DNA of 64,000 bases, taken from Microbacteriaceae bacterium VKM Ac-2855 (lineage in GTDB: Bacteria > Actinomycetota > Actinomycetes > Actinomycetales > Microbacteriaceae). The notes below the pieces were generated by a model. It was not told where the DNA came from. It was given only the letters and a program-made list of their open reading frames with translations, and did not search any database. Made by a program: the position numbers and the translations under genes. Below are positions 27,972 to 36,928 of this stretch, piece after piece; the stretch's first letter is position 1; every line of letters starts with the position of its first letter. The stretch lies in assembly GCA_013204985.1 (NCBI GenBank), contig JABMLG010000012.1:1-64000 (forward strand), in the 5' to 3' direction.

Positions 27972-29288
27972 TCAGTAGGCGAGCAGGTTGTCCTTGAACA
28001 GCTCGCGATCGTACGACGTCCGGATGAGGCCGCGGCGACGCAGCTCGGGCGCCAAACCCGAAGCGATCTCGTCGATGTAGCGGCGGCTATGCGTCAGCCC
28101 GGTCTCGGCGCGGATGAGGAAGCCGTCGCCGCCGACCTCGTCCATGATCTCCTCCATCCGGTCGGCGACCTGTGAGATCGTGCCCACCATCTGCGGGCCG
28201 AGCTGGGCGCGTTCGGGAAGCGCCTCGCGCAGCGTCTTGCCCTCGTTGCGCTTCATGAAGTCCTCGAGGATCGACTGGTGGCCGTTGGTGGTGAGGTCCT
28301 GCGGCATCGGCGCATCCAGGTCGAACTGGAAGAAGTCGATCTCGGTGACGGCCGAGATCATCGACAGCGTCTGCTCGATCTGCAGCGGGTCGCCCATCCC
28401 GTAGGTCCGCTCCCACACCAGCTTGGCCTCCGCCTCCGTCTCGCCCAGCACGGGCGCCGCGTGGAAGAGGACTTTGATCTCGTCGGGATCGCGACCGAAC
28501 TTCGCGGCGCGCTCACGCACATCCGCCCGGTACGCCTTCATCTTCGCGACGTTCGGGTTCGTGGCGACGATCGCGTTGGCGTGCTGCGCCGCGAAGTCGC
28601 GGCCCTTCGGCGAGCCGCCCGCCTGGCAGAGCACCGGGTGGCCCTGCGGCCCGGCCGGCATGTTCAGCGGCCCCCGCGACGAGTGGTACTTGCCCTGGTA
28701 ATCGATGGTGTGCACCTTCGTGTGATCGGCGTAGGTGCCCGTCTCCCGATCCTGGACGATCGCGCCCGGCTCCCACGAGTCCCAGAGCGCCTTCACCACC
28801 TCGACGAATTCCTCAGCCCGGTCGTAGCGCTCGTCGTGCGGCGGAAGCTTGTCCATGCCGTAGTTCTGCGCGGCCTTGTCCTCGGATGAGGTGACGATGT
28901 TCCAGCCGACGCGGCCGCCGGTGAGGTGGTCCATCGTCGCCATCACGCGAGCCAGGATGTAGGGCGAATAGAACGAGGTGGAGCCTGTCGCGATGAAGCC
29001 GATGTGCTTCGTCGCCTTCGCCAACAAGGGCAGAAGGGGGAACGGGTCGAGTTTGGGCGAGTGCAGACTGTGTTTGAGGTCCATGTATGCGGACCCGCTG
29101 CCGCCCTCGGAGACCATCGTCGAGTCCTCGAACATCATGAAGTCGAAGCCGGCGCGCTCGAGCTGCCGCGCCATCGAGACGTAGTACTCCCCCGTCATCC
29201 ACTCGGTGCCGGTGTCGCCGCCCCAGCTGGAGCGCCAGGCGGGCGCGGTGAACGAGGTGAACCAGGCGAGGTGGAAGGGCGTGGTCAT
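27972..29288 (-). CDS. luciferase-like flavin monooxygenase 2
   Basis: 438 residues; the start overlaps the upstream gene's stop (TGATG). Family blocks: PFHLAWFTSFTAPAWRSSW, SPYILARVMATMDHLTGGRV, GWNIVTSSEDKAAQNYG, and GHPVLCQAGGSPKGRDFAAQ. It is last in a five-gene monooxygenase operon (34208 to 27972). It lies in the same NtaA/SnaA/DszA group as its neighbours but is not their close duplicate, so it may act on a different compound. Confidence 0.92.
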   Translation of the reverse strand: MTTPFHLAWFTSFTAPAWRSSWGGDTGTEWMTGEYYVSMARQLERAGFDFMMFEDSTMVSEGGSGSAYMDLKHSLHSPKLDPFPLLPLLAKATKHIGFIATGSTSFYSPYILARVMATMDHLTGGRVGWNIVTSSEDKAAQNYGMDKLPPHDERYDRAEEFVEVVKALWDSWEPGAIVQDRETGTYADHTKVHTIDYQGKYHSSRGPLNMPAGPQGHPVLCQAGGSPKGRDFAAQHANAIVATNPNVAKMKAYRADVRERAAKFGRDPDEIKVLFHAAPVLGETEAEAKLVWERTYGMGDPLQIEQTLSMISAVTEIDFFQFDLDAPMPQDLTTNGHQSILEDFMKRNEGKTLREALPERAQLGPQMVGTISQVADRMEEIMDEVGGDGFLIRAETGLTHSRRYIDEIASGLAPELRRRGLIRTSYDRELFKDNLLAY

Positions 29289-30622
29289 CAGGCCACCTGC
29301 TCTTCCACGAGTGCCGCGCGCGGATCCGCTGCGCGGGGGTCGATGGCGCGGGGGTCGATGGTGTCCAGGCCGAAATGGCTCAAGATCGTGGCTCCTTCGT
29401 ACTCGGTGCGGAAGAGTCCGCGCTGCTGCAGGATGGGCACCACGGTGTCGACGAAGTCGTCGATCGTCCGCGGCAGGATGGGCGCGACCAGGGAGTAGCC
29501 GTCGCAGGTGCCCGCGAGGAACCACTCCTCCATCACGTCGGCGACGTGCTCCGGGGTGCCGGTCGCGACGAACTGCATGTTCGCCAGTCCGCCGACGTAC
29601 GAGCGGTACGCGATCTCAGCGAGCGTGAGGCCCTCCTCGCGCGCCATCCGCGTGAACAGGGTCGCCTGGCTCACGCTCGCGGAGGTCACCACGGGCAGCT
29701 CGTCGAACGGCAGAGGTCCGTTCGGGTCGTGTTCGGTGAGGTCGTACTCGAGCAGGCCGCTCAAGTGCGCGATCACATCGGCGCCCTCGGCGTGGTCGTC
29801 GTCGAGGCGCTTCTGCAGCGCGGCCGCGTCCGCCGCCGTCGATCCGAGGAAGGGCGCGATGCCCAGCAGCACCTTCACGCTGTCGGGGTCGCGACCGTAC
29901 GCGGCGGCGCGCTTCTTGATGTCGTCGTAGTACTCCTTCGCGCGTTCCAGGGTCGAACCGCCGGCGTAGATCGCATCCGCCCAACGCGCCGCGAGGTCGC
30001 GACCCTCGGGGGAGGATCCGGCCTGGACGATCACCGGCCGACCCGCCGGCGGCTGCGCCACGTCGAGCGCGGCGTCGACGTCGAAGTGCTTGCCGTGATG
30101 CACCACCCGCGCCGGGGCCAGCTCGGGGGTGCCGGCCGCGGCCCAGAGCTTGGTGACCACCTCGATGAACTCGTTCGACCGTTCGTAGCGCTCGTCATGC
30201 GGCAGCTGGCGCGCACGCCCGAAGTTCCGCGCGGTCGCGTCGCCGGAGGATGCGACGTAGTTGATCCCGAGGCGCCCGCCCATGATCGCGCTCGCGGAGG
30301 CGGCGCGGCGCGCGACGTCGTACGGTTCGTTATAACTCGTCGAGAGCGTCGCGATGATCGCGATGTTCGAGGTGCAGGCGGCGAGCGCCGACACCAGCTC
30401 CAGCGGATCCAGCCGGGTGCCGGTCGAGGAGGTGCGGCCCCAGGAGTGCACCGGGGTGTCGGCGATGAACGCCTGGTCGAACAGTCCGCGCTCGGCGGCG
30501 CGCGTGACGTGCACGTACGCGTCGACGTTGGGGATCTGGGTGAGGTCGCTCTCCGGATGCCGCCAGGCACCCGAGTGCCGGCCGTACTCCGAGAGGTTCA
30601 CGCTCAAGTGCATCTTCTTCAT
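29288..30622 (-). CDS. luciferase-like flavin monooxygenase 3
   Basis: 444 residues; start and stop both in TGATG overlaps. It is the most divergent long member (MKKMHLSVNLSEYGRHSGAW). Conserved parts: LGINYVASSGDATARNFGRA, GRPVIVQAGSSPEGRDLAAR, and GTPEHVADVMEEWF. The C-terminus carries a short IDPRAIDPRAADPRA repeat, perhaps a recent expansion. FMNH2-dependent oxygenase by family; substrate unknown. Confidence 0.9.
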   Translation of the reverse strand: MKKMHLSVNLSEYGRHSGAWRHPESDLTQIPNVDAYVHVTRAAERGLFDQAFIADTPVHSWGRTSSTGTRLDPLELVSALAACTSNIAIIATLSTSYNEPYDVARRAASASAIMGGRLGINYVASSGDATARNFGRARQLPHDERYERSNEFIEVVTKLWAAAGTPELAPARVVHHGKHFDVDAALDVAQPPAGRPVIVQAGSSPEGRDLAARWADAIYAGGSTLERAKEYYDDIKKRAAAYGRDPDSVKVLLGIAPFLGSTAADAAALQKRLDDDHAEGADVIAHLSGLLEYDLTEHDPNGPLPFDELPVVTSASVSQATLFTRMAREEGLTLAEIAYRSYVGGLANMQFVATGTPEHVADVMEEWFLAGTCDGYSLVAPILPRTIDDFVDTVVPILQQRGLFRTEYEGATILSHFGLDTIDPRAIDPRAADPRAALVEEQVA

Positions 30623-31527
30623 CAGGCTGCCCGTCCTCCGTAGCTGATCCGTCCGCTGATCCCGAGCGACTCCGCCAGGGTGTCTCCCGCCGCGCATTCG
30701 GCGTCCAGATCGAGCGCCGCCTCGACCATCTCGGCCGCCGCCGCGACCGTTCCCGTCAGTGCGACGCCGTCGATGCCGAGGTCGGCGACGATCAGCGCCG
30801 TGGCCTCGCCGATGTGCTCGATCGCCACCGCGAGCAGCACGGCCGGCACGCCGGCACAGGCCGCGACCAGGGCTTTCGCCTCCGCTCGGTCACCCGCCAC
30901 CACGATCGCCACGTCCACGAGGGGTGCCAGCATCGCGGCTTCCTCCGTGTTGGCGATCCGGCCGAAGAGCACCGGGCGCCGGGCCGGTGAGGGCGGCACG
31001 TCGAGCGGTCCGGCCACCCGGAACGCCGTCGAGCGGTAGTCGATCGGATGGATGCGCGCGTCGTCCTTGAAGTCGCCCGTCGCCGCATCCGGCCATTGCG
31101 AGCCCTCCTCCCAGCTGTCCCAGAGCTCGAGCGCGATCTCGACGAACTCACCCGTGCGGTGCAGCTCCTCGCCGCGGCCGAGGGCGGAGCGCCAGTCGTA
31201 CCCGGTCGCCTCTTGCGACCCCGTCGCCGCGCGGATCAACCAGCCCCCGCGACCCTCCGCGAAGTGGTCGAGCGTCGCGAGCCGCCGAGCCGCGTGATAC
31301 GGGAAGCCGTAGAGCGCCGAGTTGGCGGCGACCACACCGATGCTCGAGGTGGTCATCGCCAGGTGGGCGGCGAGCGTGGTCGACTCGAAGGTCGCGACCA
31401 CCCCGCTGTCGGCCGCGTCGAGCACGGCGACGGCCGCGACGCCGGCGGCCTCGAGGGCGCGCGCGGCCTGCACGGTGTCGTCGAGAGTGGATGCGCTCTC
31501 CAACGAGAGCAGGGCGGTGACGATCAT
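30622..31527 (-). CDS. short luciferase-like protein, possibly a non-catalytic partner
   Basis: 301 residues from the ATG with GGAG six bases upstream; a TTG at 31539 is an alternative. It keeps family features (YHAARRLATLDHFAEGRGGW, HRTGEFVEIALELWDSWEEG, RVAGPLDVPPSPARRPVLFG) but is about 130 residues shorter than its neighbours. The long middle and C-terminal parts are reduced to an Ala/Val-rich stretch. It may be a beta-like partner of a neighbouring monooxygenase, as in two-subunit luciferases, or a decaying gene. The good ribosome site and tight overlaps argue for a functional protein. Confidence 0.8.
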   Translation of the reverse strand: MIVTALLSLESASTLDDTVQAARALEAAGVAAVAVLDAADSGVVATFESTTLAAHLAMTTSSIGVVAANSALYGFPYHAARRLATLDHFAEGRGGWLIRAATGSQEATGYDWRSALGRGEELHRTGEFVEIALELWDSWEEGSQWPDAATGDFKDDARIHPIDYRSTAFRVAGPLDVPPSPARRPVLFGRIANTEEAAMLAPLVDVAIVVAGDRAEAKALVAACAGVPAVLLAVAIEHIGEATALIVADLGIDGVALTGTVAAAAEMVEAALDLDAECAAGDTLAESLGISGRISYGGRAA

Positions 31528-31549
31528 CGTTGTCTCCAATCGGCGACGG

Positions 31550-32857
31550 CTAGTAGGCCATCAAGTTCTCGCGGAAGGTGTCGAATTCGTACTGCTTCCG
31601 CGTCAGGCCGCGGCGTTGAAGCTCGGGCACGAGGCCGTCGCAGATCTCGAGCGAGTAGCGGCGCGAGAAGTAGCTGTTCGCGATCAGGAAGCCGTCGCCG
31701 CCGACCTCCTGCATCACCTCGTCCATGTAGCCGGCGACGCTGTCGGGCGTGCCGACGTAGCCCGGCGAGCCCGCGTTCAACGGGTTACCGCTGATCACCT
31801 CGCGCAGCACCCGCCCCTCCCACTGGGCGACCATCGACTGGTGGCCGTTGCTCACCATGGTCGAGGGCAGCGGTTCGTCGAGGTCGAACTGCGAGAAGTC
31901 GATGCCCGACTGCCGCGAGAGCGAGGCGAGCTGGTACTCGACCTCGTTCGCGTCCAGCACCGAGAGCCGGTTGTAGCGCTCGATCGCGCGATCGGCGGTC
32001 TCGTCGATCACGGGCGATACCAGGAACATCAGCTTGATCGTGTCGGGGTCGCGACCGACCTCGATCGCGCCGGCGCGCACCTCCTCGCGGTACGCCTTCA
32101 TCTTCTCGGGGGTGCCGGCCGACACGATGATCGTCTCGGCCCAGTCCGAGGCGAACCGCCGCCCGCGGGGTGAACCACCCGCCTGGCAGATCACCGGCGA
32201 GCCCTGCGGCGAGCGGGGCGAGGAGAGCGGCCCGCGGGAGCGGAAGTACTTCCCGTCGAAGTTCAGCGGATGCACCTTCGATCCGTCGGCGAAGATCCCG
32301 TTCTCGAGATCGAGCACGAGCGCATCCTCTTCCCAGCCCGACCAGAGTCCCTGCGCGACCTGCATGAACTCGTCGGCCATGTCGTAGCGCTCGTCGTGCG
32401 GGAACTGCTTGTCGCGGCCGTAGTTCTGCGCGCCGCCGTCGTTCGACCCGGTCACGACGTTCCAGCCGATCCGCCCGTCCGAGACGTGATCGAAGGCGTT
32501 CATCATCCGCGCCAGCATGAACGGGTGGTACTCGGTGGTCGAGCAGGTCACCACGATGCCGAGGTTCTTCGTCGCCTCGATCAAGAAGGGCGCCAGGATC
32601 GACGGATCGAGCTTGGGAGTGTCGACGGAGTGCCGCAGGTACGCGTCGTGCGAGCCCTGGTAGGTGTACGGAACGTTCGACGAGTCCTCGATCATGAAGT
32701 AGTCGAAGCCCGCGCGCTCCATCGCCCGCGCGTGATCGACCGCGAAATCGGGTCGGGCGAAGCGCGAGACGGCGGATCCGGCCCAGGCGTGCTTCCAGGC
32801 CTTGGGCCCGAAGCCTTTCGAGTAGAACCAGCCGAGGTGGAACGGGGCGGCCGTCAT
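31550..32857 (-). CDS. luciferase-like flavin monooxygenase 4
   Basis: 435 residues; AAAGGA lies before the ATG. Family blocks: PFHLGWFYSKGFGPKAWKH, PYTYQGSHDAYLRHSVDTPK, YHPFMLARMMNAFDHVSDG, GSPVICQAGGSPRGRRFA. Very similar to the 32907-34208 product over its whole length (identical PYTYQGSHDAYLRHSVDTPK), so the two are tandem duplicates. Starts 22 bp before the short family member. Confidence 0.93.
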   Translation of the reverse strand: MTAAPFHLGWFYSKGFGPKAWKHAWAGSAVSRFARPDFAVDHARAMERAGFDYFMIEDSSNVPYTYQGSHDAYLRHSVDTPKLDPSILAPFLIEATKNLGIVVTCSTTEYHPFMLARMMNAFDHVSDGRIGWNVVTGSNDGGAQNYGRDKQFPHDERYDMADEFMQVAQGLWSGWEEDALVLDLENGIFADGSKVHPLNFDGKYFRSRGPLSSPRSPQGSPVICQAGGSPRGRRFASDWAETIIVSAGTPEKMKAYREEVRAGAIEVGRDPDTIKLMFLVSPVIDETADRAIERYNRLSVLDANEVEYQLASLSRQSGIDFSQFDLDEPLPSTMVSNGHQSMVAQWEGRVLREVISGNPLNAGSPGYVGTPDSVAGYMDEVMQEVGGDGFLIANSYFSRRYSLEICDGLVPELQRRGLTRKQYEFDTFRENLMAY

Positions 32858-32906
32858 GCGGTGTTCCTTTCAGAGGAGGGACGGGGTTCGACGCAGCAGC
32901 CGCGCA

Positions 32907-34208
32907 TCAGAACGCCAGGAGGTTCTCGCGAAGGGTGGCGTGCTCGTACGCCGTGCGGGTGAGCCCGCGTTTCTGCAGTTCGGGCACCAGGCCGTCGCAG
33001 ATCTCGGTGACGTAGCGGCGCGAGAAGTAGCTCTCGTTGAGCAGGAAGCCGTCGCCGCCGACCTCCTGCATGAGCTCGTCCATCTCGGCCGCGACGTCCT
33101 TCGCGGTGCCGGTGAGCGGCACGCACTCGAGGCTGCGCTGGTACCGCAGCACGTCGCGCAGGATCTTCCCCTCCATCGCGGCGGCGCTGGACTGGTGGCC
33201 GTTCGAGATCAGCTTCGGCAGCGGCTCGTCCAGCTCGAACTGGGCGAAGTCGATGCCCGAACTGCGCGAGAGAGCGGCGAGGCCGAACTCCACCTCGCGC
33301 TCCGCGAAGTCGTATCGGGCCTGCCGGCGCTCGAGCGCGGCCTCCGTCGTCTCGTCGATGATCGGCGAGATCAAGAAGAGCACCTTGATCGAGTCGGGGT
33401 CACGACCTGCGAGCACGGCCTTCGCGCGGATGTCGTCGCGGTAGGCCTTCATCTGCTCCACTCCGCGCGCGGCGCAGATGATGGTCTCGGCCCACTGGGC
33501 GGCGAACGTCCGGCCCCGCCCGGATCCACCCGCTTGGCAGATCACGGGAGACCCCTGCGGCGAGCGCGGCGACGACAGCGGACCGCGCGAGCGGAAGTAC
33601 GTGCCCTCGTGGTGGATCGGATGCACCTTCGAGCCGTCGGCGAAGACGCCGTTCTCGAGGTCGAGCACAACGGCGTCCTCATCCCACGAGCGCCAGAGCC
33701 GGTTGGCCACCGTGAGGAACTCATCTGCCATGTCGTAGCGCTCGTCGTGGGGGTACTGCTTGTCGCGGCCGTAGTTCTGCGCGCCGCCGTCGTTCGAGCC
33801 GGTCACCACGTTCCAGCCGATCCGCCCCTCCGATACGTGATCGAGCGCGTTCATCTTCCGCGCCAGCATGAACGGGTGGTACTCGGTGGTCGAGCAGGTC
33901 ACGATGACGCCGAGGTTCGTGGTCGCCGCGGTGACGAAGGGGGCGAGCACGATCGGGTCGAGCTTGGGGGTGTCCACCGAGTGACGCAGGTACGCGTCGT
34001 GCGAGCCCTGATACGTGTACGGCACGTTCGACGAGTCCTCGAGCATGAGGTAGTCGAAGCCCGCTCGCTCCATCGCGCGGGCGAGGTCGACGGCGTTGTC
34101 GGGCTTGGTGAAGCGTGCGACGGCCGAGCCCGCCCAATCGTGCTTCCACGCCTTCGGGCCGAAACCTTTGGAGTAGAACCAGCCGAGATGGAAGGGATTC
34201 GCAGACAT
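32907..34208 (-). CDS. luciferase-like flavin monooxygenase 5 (first of operon)
   Basis: 433 residues from the ATG at 34208; a GTG six bases upstream is also possible and the ribosome site is weak (GGCGG). It is a close paralogue of the 31550-32857 product: both open FHLGWFYSKGFGPKAWKH and both end GLTRxxYExxTxRENLxxx. It differs in one patch, GGSGRGRTFAAQ instead of GGSPRGRRFA. Leads the monooxygenase operon and is transcribed divergently from the double GntR regulator, which probably controls it. Confidence 0.93.
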   Translation of the reverse strand: MSANPFHLGWFYSKGFGPKAWKHDWAGSAVARFTKPDNAVDLARAMERAGFDYLMLEDSSNVPYTYQGSHDAYLRHSVDTPKLDPIVLAPFVTAATTNLGVIVTCSTTEYHPFMLARKMNALDHVSEGRIGWNVVTGSNDGGAQNYGRDKQYPHDERYDMADEFLTVANRLWRSWDEDAVVLDLENGVFADGSKVHPIHHEGTYFRSRGPLSSPRSPQGSPVICQAGGSGRGRTFAAQWAETIICAARGVEQMKAYRDDIRAKAVLAGRDPDSIKVLFLISPIIDETTEAALERRQARYDFAEREVEFGLAALSRSSGIDFAQFELDEPLPKLISNGHQSSAAAMEGKILRDVLRYQRSLECVPLTGTAKDVAAEMDELMQEVGGDGFLLNESYFSRRYVTEICDGLVPELQKRGLTRTAYEHATLRENLLAF

Positions 34209-34258
34209 CGACACCGCCGGGAGTGAGAGGGATTCGGAACGCTTCCGAACCTATCGAC

Positions 34259-34304
34259 GGCGTATTTCGGCACCGGCGTGCGCTGGTGACGCGACCATTA
34301 CGCC
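34259..34304. promoter_or_regulatory. candidate operator in the divergent region
   Basis: The 434-bp gap between monooxygenase 5 and the GntR gene contains GGCGTATT (34259-34266) facing ATTACGCC (34297-34304) as a split inverted repeat. The ATTACGCC half is shared with the sites before the importer operon. The rest of the gap shows nothing clear beyond GTAACGGG/CCGTTGTAAC near 34521-34548, a second loose inverted pair. GntR/UTRA regulators usually bind such short dyads near their own promoter (inference). Confidence 0.35.
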
Positions 34305-34642
34305 GCAGAACCGGCCGCATCCACCGCCGCTCCGAGCCCGGAAAGACGCGGGATGAGCGCCCGCGTACGCGCCTGGATCCGCGGCCGTTCGCCGGGTTCC
34401 ACCGGCGCGCCGCAGTTCGTCCGACGCGCTCCGGAGCGGCGAACGGGGTGGCTCCGACCGGCGAACGGATCGTCGCGAGCCGGTGCGCCGCGCGCGGGCA
34501 CAACCGGCGCAATAGGGACGTAACGGGAAACGCTCGCCGTTGTAACCTCCGCGACGGATTCTGGACACCTGGGTACCCACTGATGTGCATCCGCTCGATG
34601 TGACTTCGTCTTCCGCCGTGATCGATCTCGTTGGAGCCAGCC

Positions 34643-36235
34643 GTGAACCCTCTCCCGCACGCACAGAAGACCCTGCACGCTCAGAACGCCATTCATGCCC
34701 AGAACGAGTTCCGCCGCCTCGCCCGCGAACGGGCGTCGGAGCAGAACCAGGTGCGGATGCGTTCGGTGCTCAGCGTGCACGGCGCTCTGCGCACAGGGCT
34801 GCGCACGGGAACCATCGGCCCCGAGGACCGCCTCGACGAGTCGGTGCTGGTGCGCAACTACTCGGTCAGCCGCAACGCTGTGCGCGCCGCGCTGCGGCTC
34901 CTCGTCGACGAAGGGGTCGTCTCGCGCGCCCCTCGTGCGGGCACGGTCATCCTCAACAGCCTCACCGACGTCCGCATCGACAACGGCGTCGCCTGGGCGG
35001 AGGAGGAGTACGCGGACCACGAGCTGATCACCACCGCGAACCGCTGGGTGCCGTCCACCCCGATCACTCGACGGATGCTGCGAACGGACAGTGCGCGGGT
35101 GTACTGCACCGAGATGGTCGATATCCGCGGCGACGAAGTCACGCTGCTGCACACCCGGTACTGCCTCTCGCCGGGGGCGGGACGACCCGCGATCACGGAC
35201 GCACTCGAGCGCGGCTTCGAAGCGCTCTTCGCCGAGACGTACGGCAGCCCGATCGGCACGATCGACTGCTGGGTCGAGGCCAAGGCCGCCGACGAGCGCG
35301 CCGCCGCCCAGCTCGGCGTGGCACCGGGCACCGCGCTGATGGTGAAATCGCGTCTGCTCTGGAGCGCCGACGGAGAACCGCGCGAATACAGCGTCTCGCA
35401 CTACGTGGCCTCGCGCGTCGCGCTGACCACGGTGCACGACGTGAGCGTCGACGAGGCGCCCGTGCCGGTGCCGCCGATCGGCTCGGATCGCGGAGCCGCC
35501 GCCCCTCTCGCCGGCCACCGGCGATCGATCCACGACGTGCACTCCGATCTTCGCGCCGCTCTCCGCAGCGGCCTGTTCGGGGTCGGCGAGCAGCTCGTCG
35601 AAGACGACCTCGCGCTGCAGTTCGGCACCTCGCGGAACACCATCCGCGCGGCACTCGCCCAGCTGGTCGACGAAGGGCTGATCTGCCGCAACCGACGCCA
35701 GGGCACCGTGGTGATGAACACCATCACCGACCTCACGATCGACAACGGCATGGGCTGGCTACCCGAAGACGGCGATCGCCACCGCGCCTTCAACATCTCG
35801 GAGGCGACCATCCCGACACCGCCGATCGTCGGCGAACGACTCACCTCGCCGAGCCCGACGATCACGGTCGCGCACTACCTCGCCTACCGGGACGACCGGC
35901 CGTTCGTGGTCTACATCCGCTACTTCGAACCGTGTGATCGCCCGCGCCCGCTCACCAGCGAATCGCCGGAGGGCTTCGACGAGCTGTTCCTCGCCAGCTA
36001 CGGCGTACCCGTCGGTCGGATCGAGACGAGCATCCACGCCGTCCGCGCCGACGAGCGCGCCGCGCGGATGCTCGGCGTCGAACCCGGCACTCTGCTGCTG
36101 CTCAAGGAGCGCGTGCTGTTCGGCACCGACGGACGCGCCCGCGAATTCAGCCACAGCTACTACGTCGCGGCGAGCGTGACGCTTTCGACGCGGTCGACTC
36201 GGGCTGCTGCGGGGCGAGGGGCGTTGGCGGCGTAA
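34643..36235 (+). CDS. double GntR-UTRA transcription regulator (internal duplication)
   Basis: 530 residues from a GTG with GGAG at six-base spacing; a TTG at 34631 is the other option. Two complete GntR/HutC units lie in tandem. Unit 1: winged helix near 40-110 (NYSVSRNAVRAALRLLVDEG), effector domain ending near 265 (YGSPIGTIDCWVEA, LGVAPGTALMVKSRLLW). Unit 2: winged helix near 290-360 (QFGTSRNTIRAALAQLVDEG), effector domain to near 515 (YGVPVGRIETSIHAV, LGVEPGTLLLLKERVLF). Both units also share TDVRIDNGVAW/TDLTIDNGMGW after the helix. A normal member has one unit of about 250 residues and works as a dimer, so this is a covalent pseudo-dimer. It is divergent from the monooxygenase operon. 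Confidence 0.92.
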   Translation: MNPLPHAQKTLHAQNAIHAQNEFRRLARERASEQNQVRMRSVLSVHGALRTGLRTGTIGPEDRLDESVLVRNYSVSRNAVRAALRLLVDEGVVSRAPRAGTVILNSLTDVRIDNGVAWAEEEYADHELITTANRWVPSTPITRRMLRTDSARVYCTEMVDIRGDEVTLLHTRYCLSPGAGRPAITDALERGFEALFAETYGSPIGTIDCWVEAKAADERAAAQLGVAPGTALMVKSRLLWSADGEPREYSVSHYVASRVALTTVHDVSVDEAPVPVPPIGSDRGAAAPLAGHRRSIHDVHSDLRAALRSGLFGVGEQLVEDDLALQFGTSRNTIRAALAQLVDEGLICRNRRQGTVVMNTITDLTIDNGMGWLPEDGDRHRAFNISEATIPTPPIVGERLTSPSPTITVAHYLAYRDDRPFVVYIRYFEPCDRPRPLTSESPEGFDELFLASYGVPVGRIETSIHAVRADERAARMLGVEPGTLLLLKERVLFGTDGRAREFSHSYYVAASVTLSTRSTRAAAGRGALAA

Positions 36236-36313
36236 CGGCCCGGTCGAGCGGAGGTTCGGCTTCGCACGACCGAGAAGAGGCGAGCCGGTCCTCGCCGGTG
36301 AAGCCCGGACGCT

Positions 36314-36793
36314 TCACGGCCGGGCGGCCGGCGGAGTCGCCGGCGATCGCGCGATGGCGCCGCCATCGGGGAGGCGATCGGCGCTCGTCTGCAGTCGGGC
36401 CCCGCCGAGTTCGTGGGGGTTGGTGAGGAGCCAACTCGAGTAGGCGCTGGTGCCGCGTTCTCGGTACCAGGCGCGTGACAGCGCGGTGATCGAGGTGAAG
36501 CCGGCCGCGGTCGCGACGTCGGCGAGGGTCGCTCGCCCGGGGCGGATCACGTCCATCACCTCGTCCGCGCGCAGGAGCCGGCGGTGGCGCAGGAACCGTG
36601 CGGCTGAGATCCCATAGCTGCGCCGAAAGGCGATCTGCAATCGCAGCGGGGAGACGTCGGGACGACGAGCGACGATGCCGAGGTTCGTTCCGGGGTCCGC
36701 TGCGAGTGCGCTGAGCAGCTCGAGCGCGCCACGTGCCACCTCGTGGTGCTGCCCGTGAGGTCCGGGTCGGTGTTGCTGGTGGTGCCGAGTCAT
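36314..36793 (-). CDS. AraC-type DNA-binding protein
   Basis: 159 residues from the ATG at 36793 with GAGGAGG upstream; longer frames are arginine-rich noise. It holds an AraC double helix-turn-helix at about 35-120: PLRLQIAFRRSYGISAARFL and TLADVATAAGFTSITALSRA. There is no separate sensing domain, so it is a short stand-alone regulator. It sits next to two secreted-protein genes transcribed in the same direction, with a 135-bp gap, and may regulate them (inference). Confidence 0.85.
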   Translation of the reverse strand: MTRHHQQHRPGPHGQHHEVARGALELLSALAADPGTNLGIVARRPDVSPLRLQIAFRRSYGISAARFLRHRRLLRADEVMDVIRPGRATLADVATAAGFTSITALSRAWYRERGTSAYSSWLLTNPHELGGARLQTSADRLPDGGAIARSPATPPAARP

Positions 36794-36928
36794 GCGGGTA
36801 CTTCCTCCTCGATGAACCTCTCGGTGGCGCCGATGCCCCGGCCGGGGGCCATCACGCTCACGGACGGCCCGCACCGAGACCCCGGCGGCGGGGCAGGCCG
36901 CGGGCAGGCCGGGCTCCGGGCAGACCGG

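Noticed and set aside
36794-36928. Small gene between the AraC-like and secreted-protein genes
   Set aside because: No ribosome site with a sensible frame; treated as the 5' region of the AraC-like gene.
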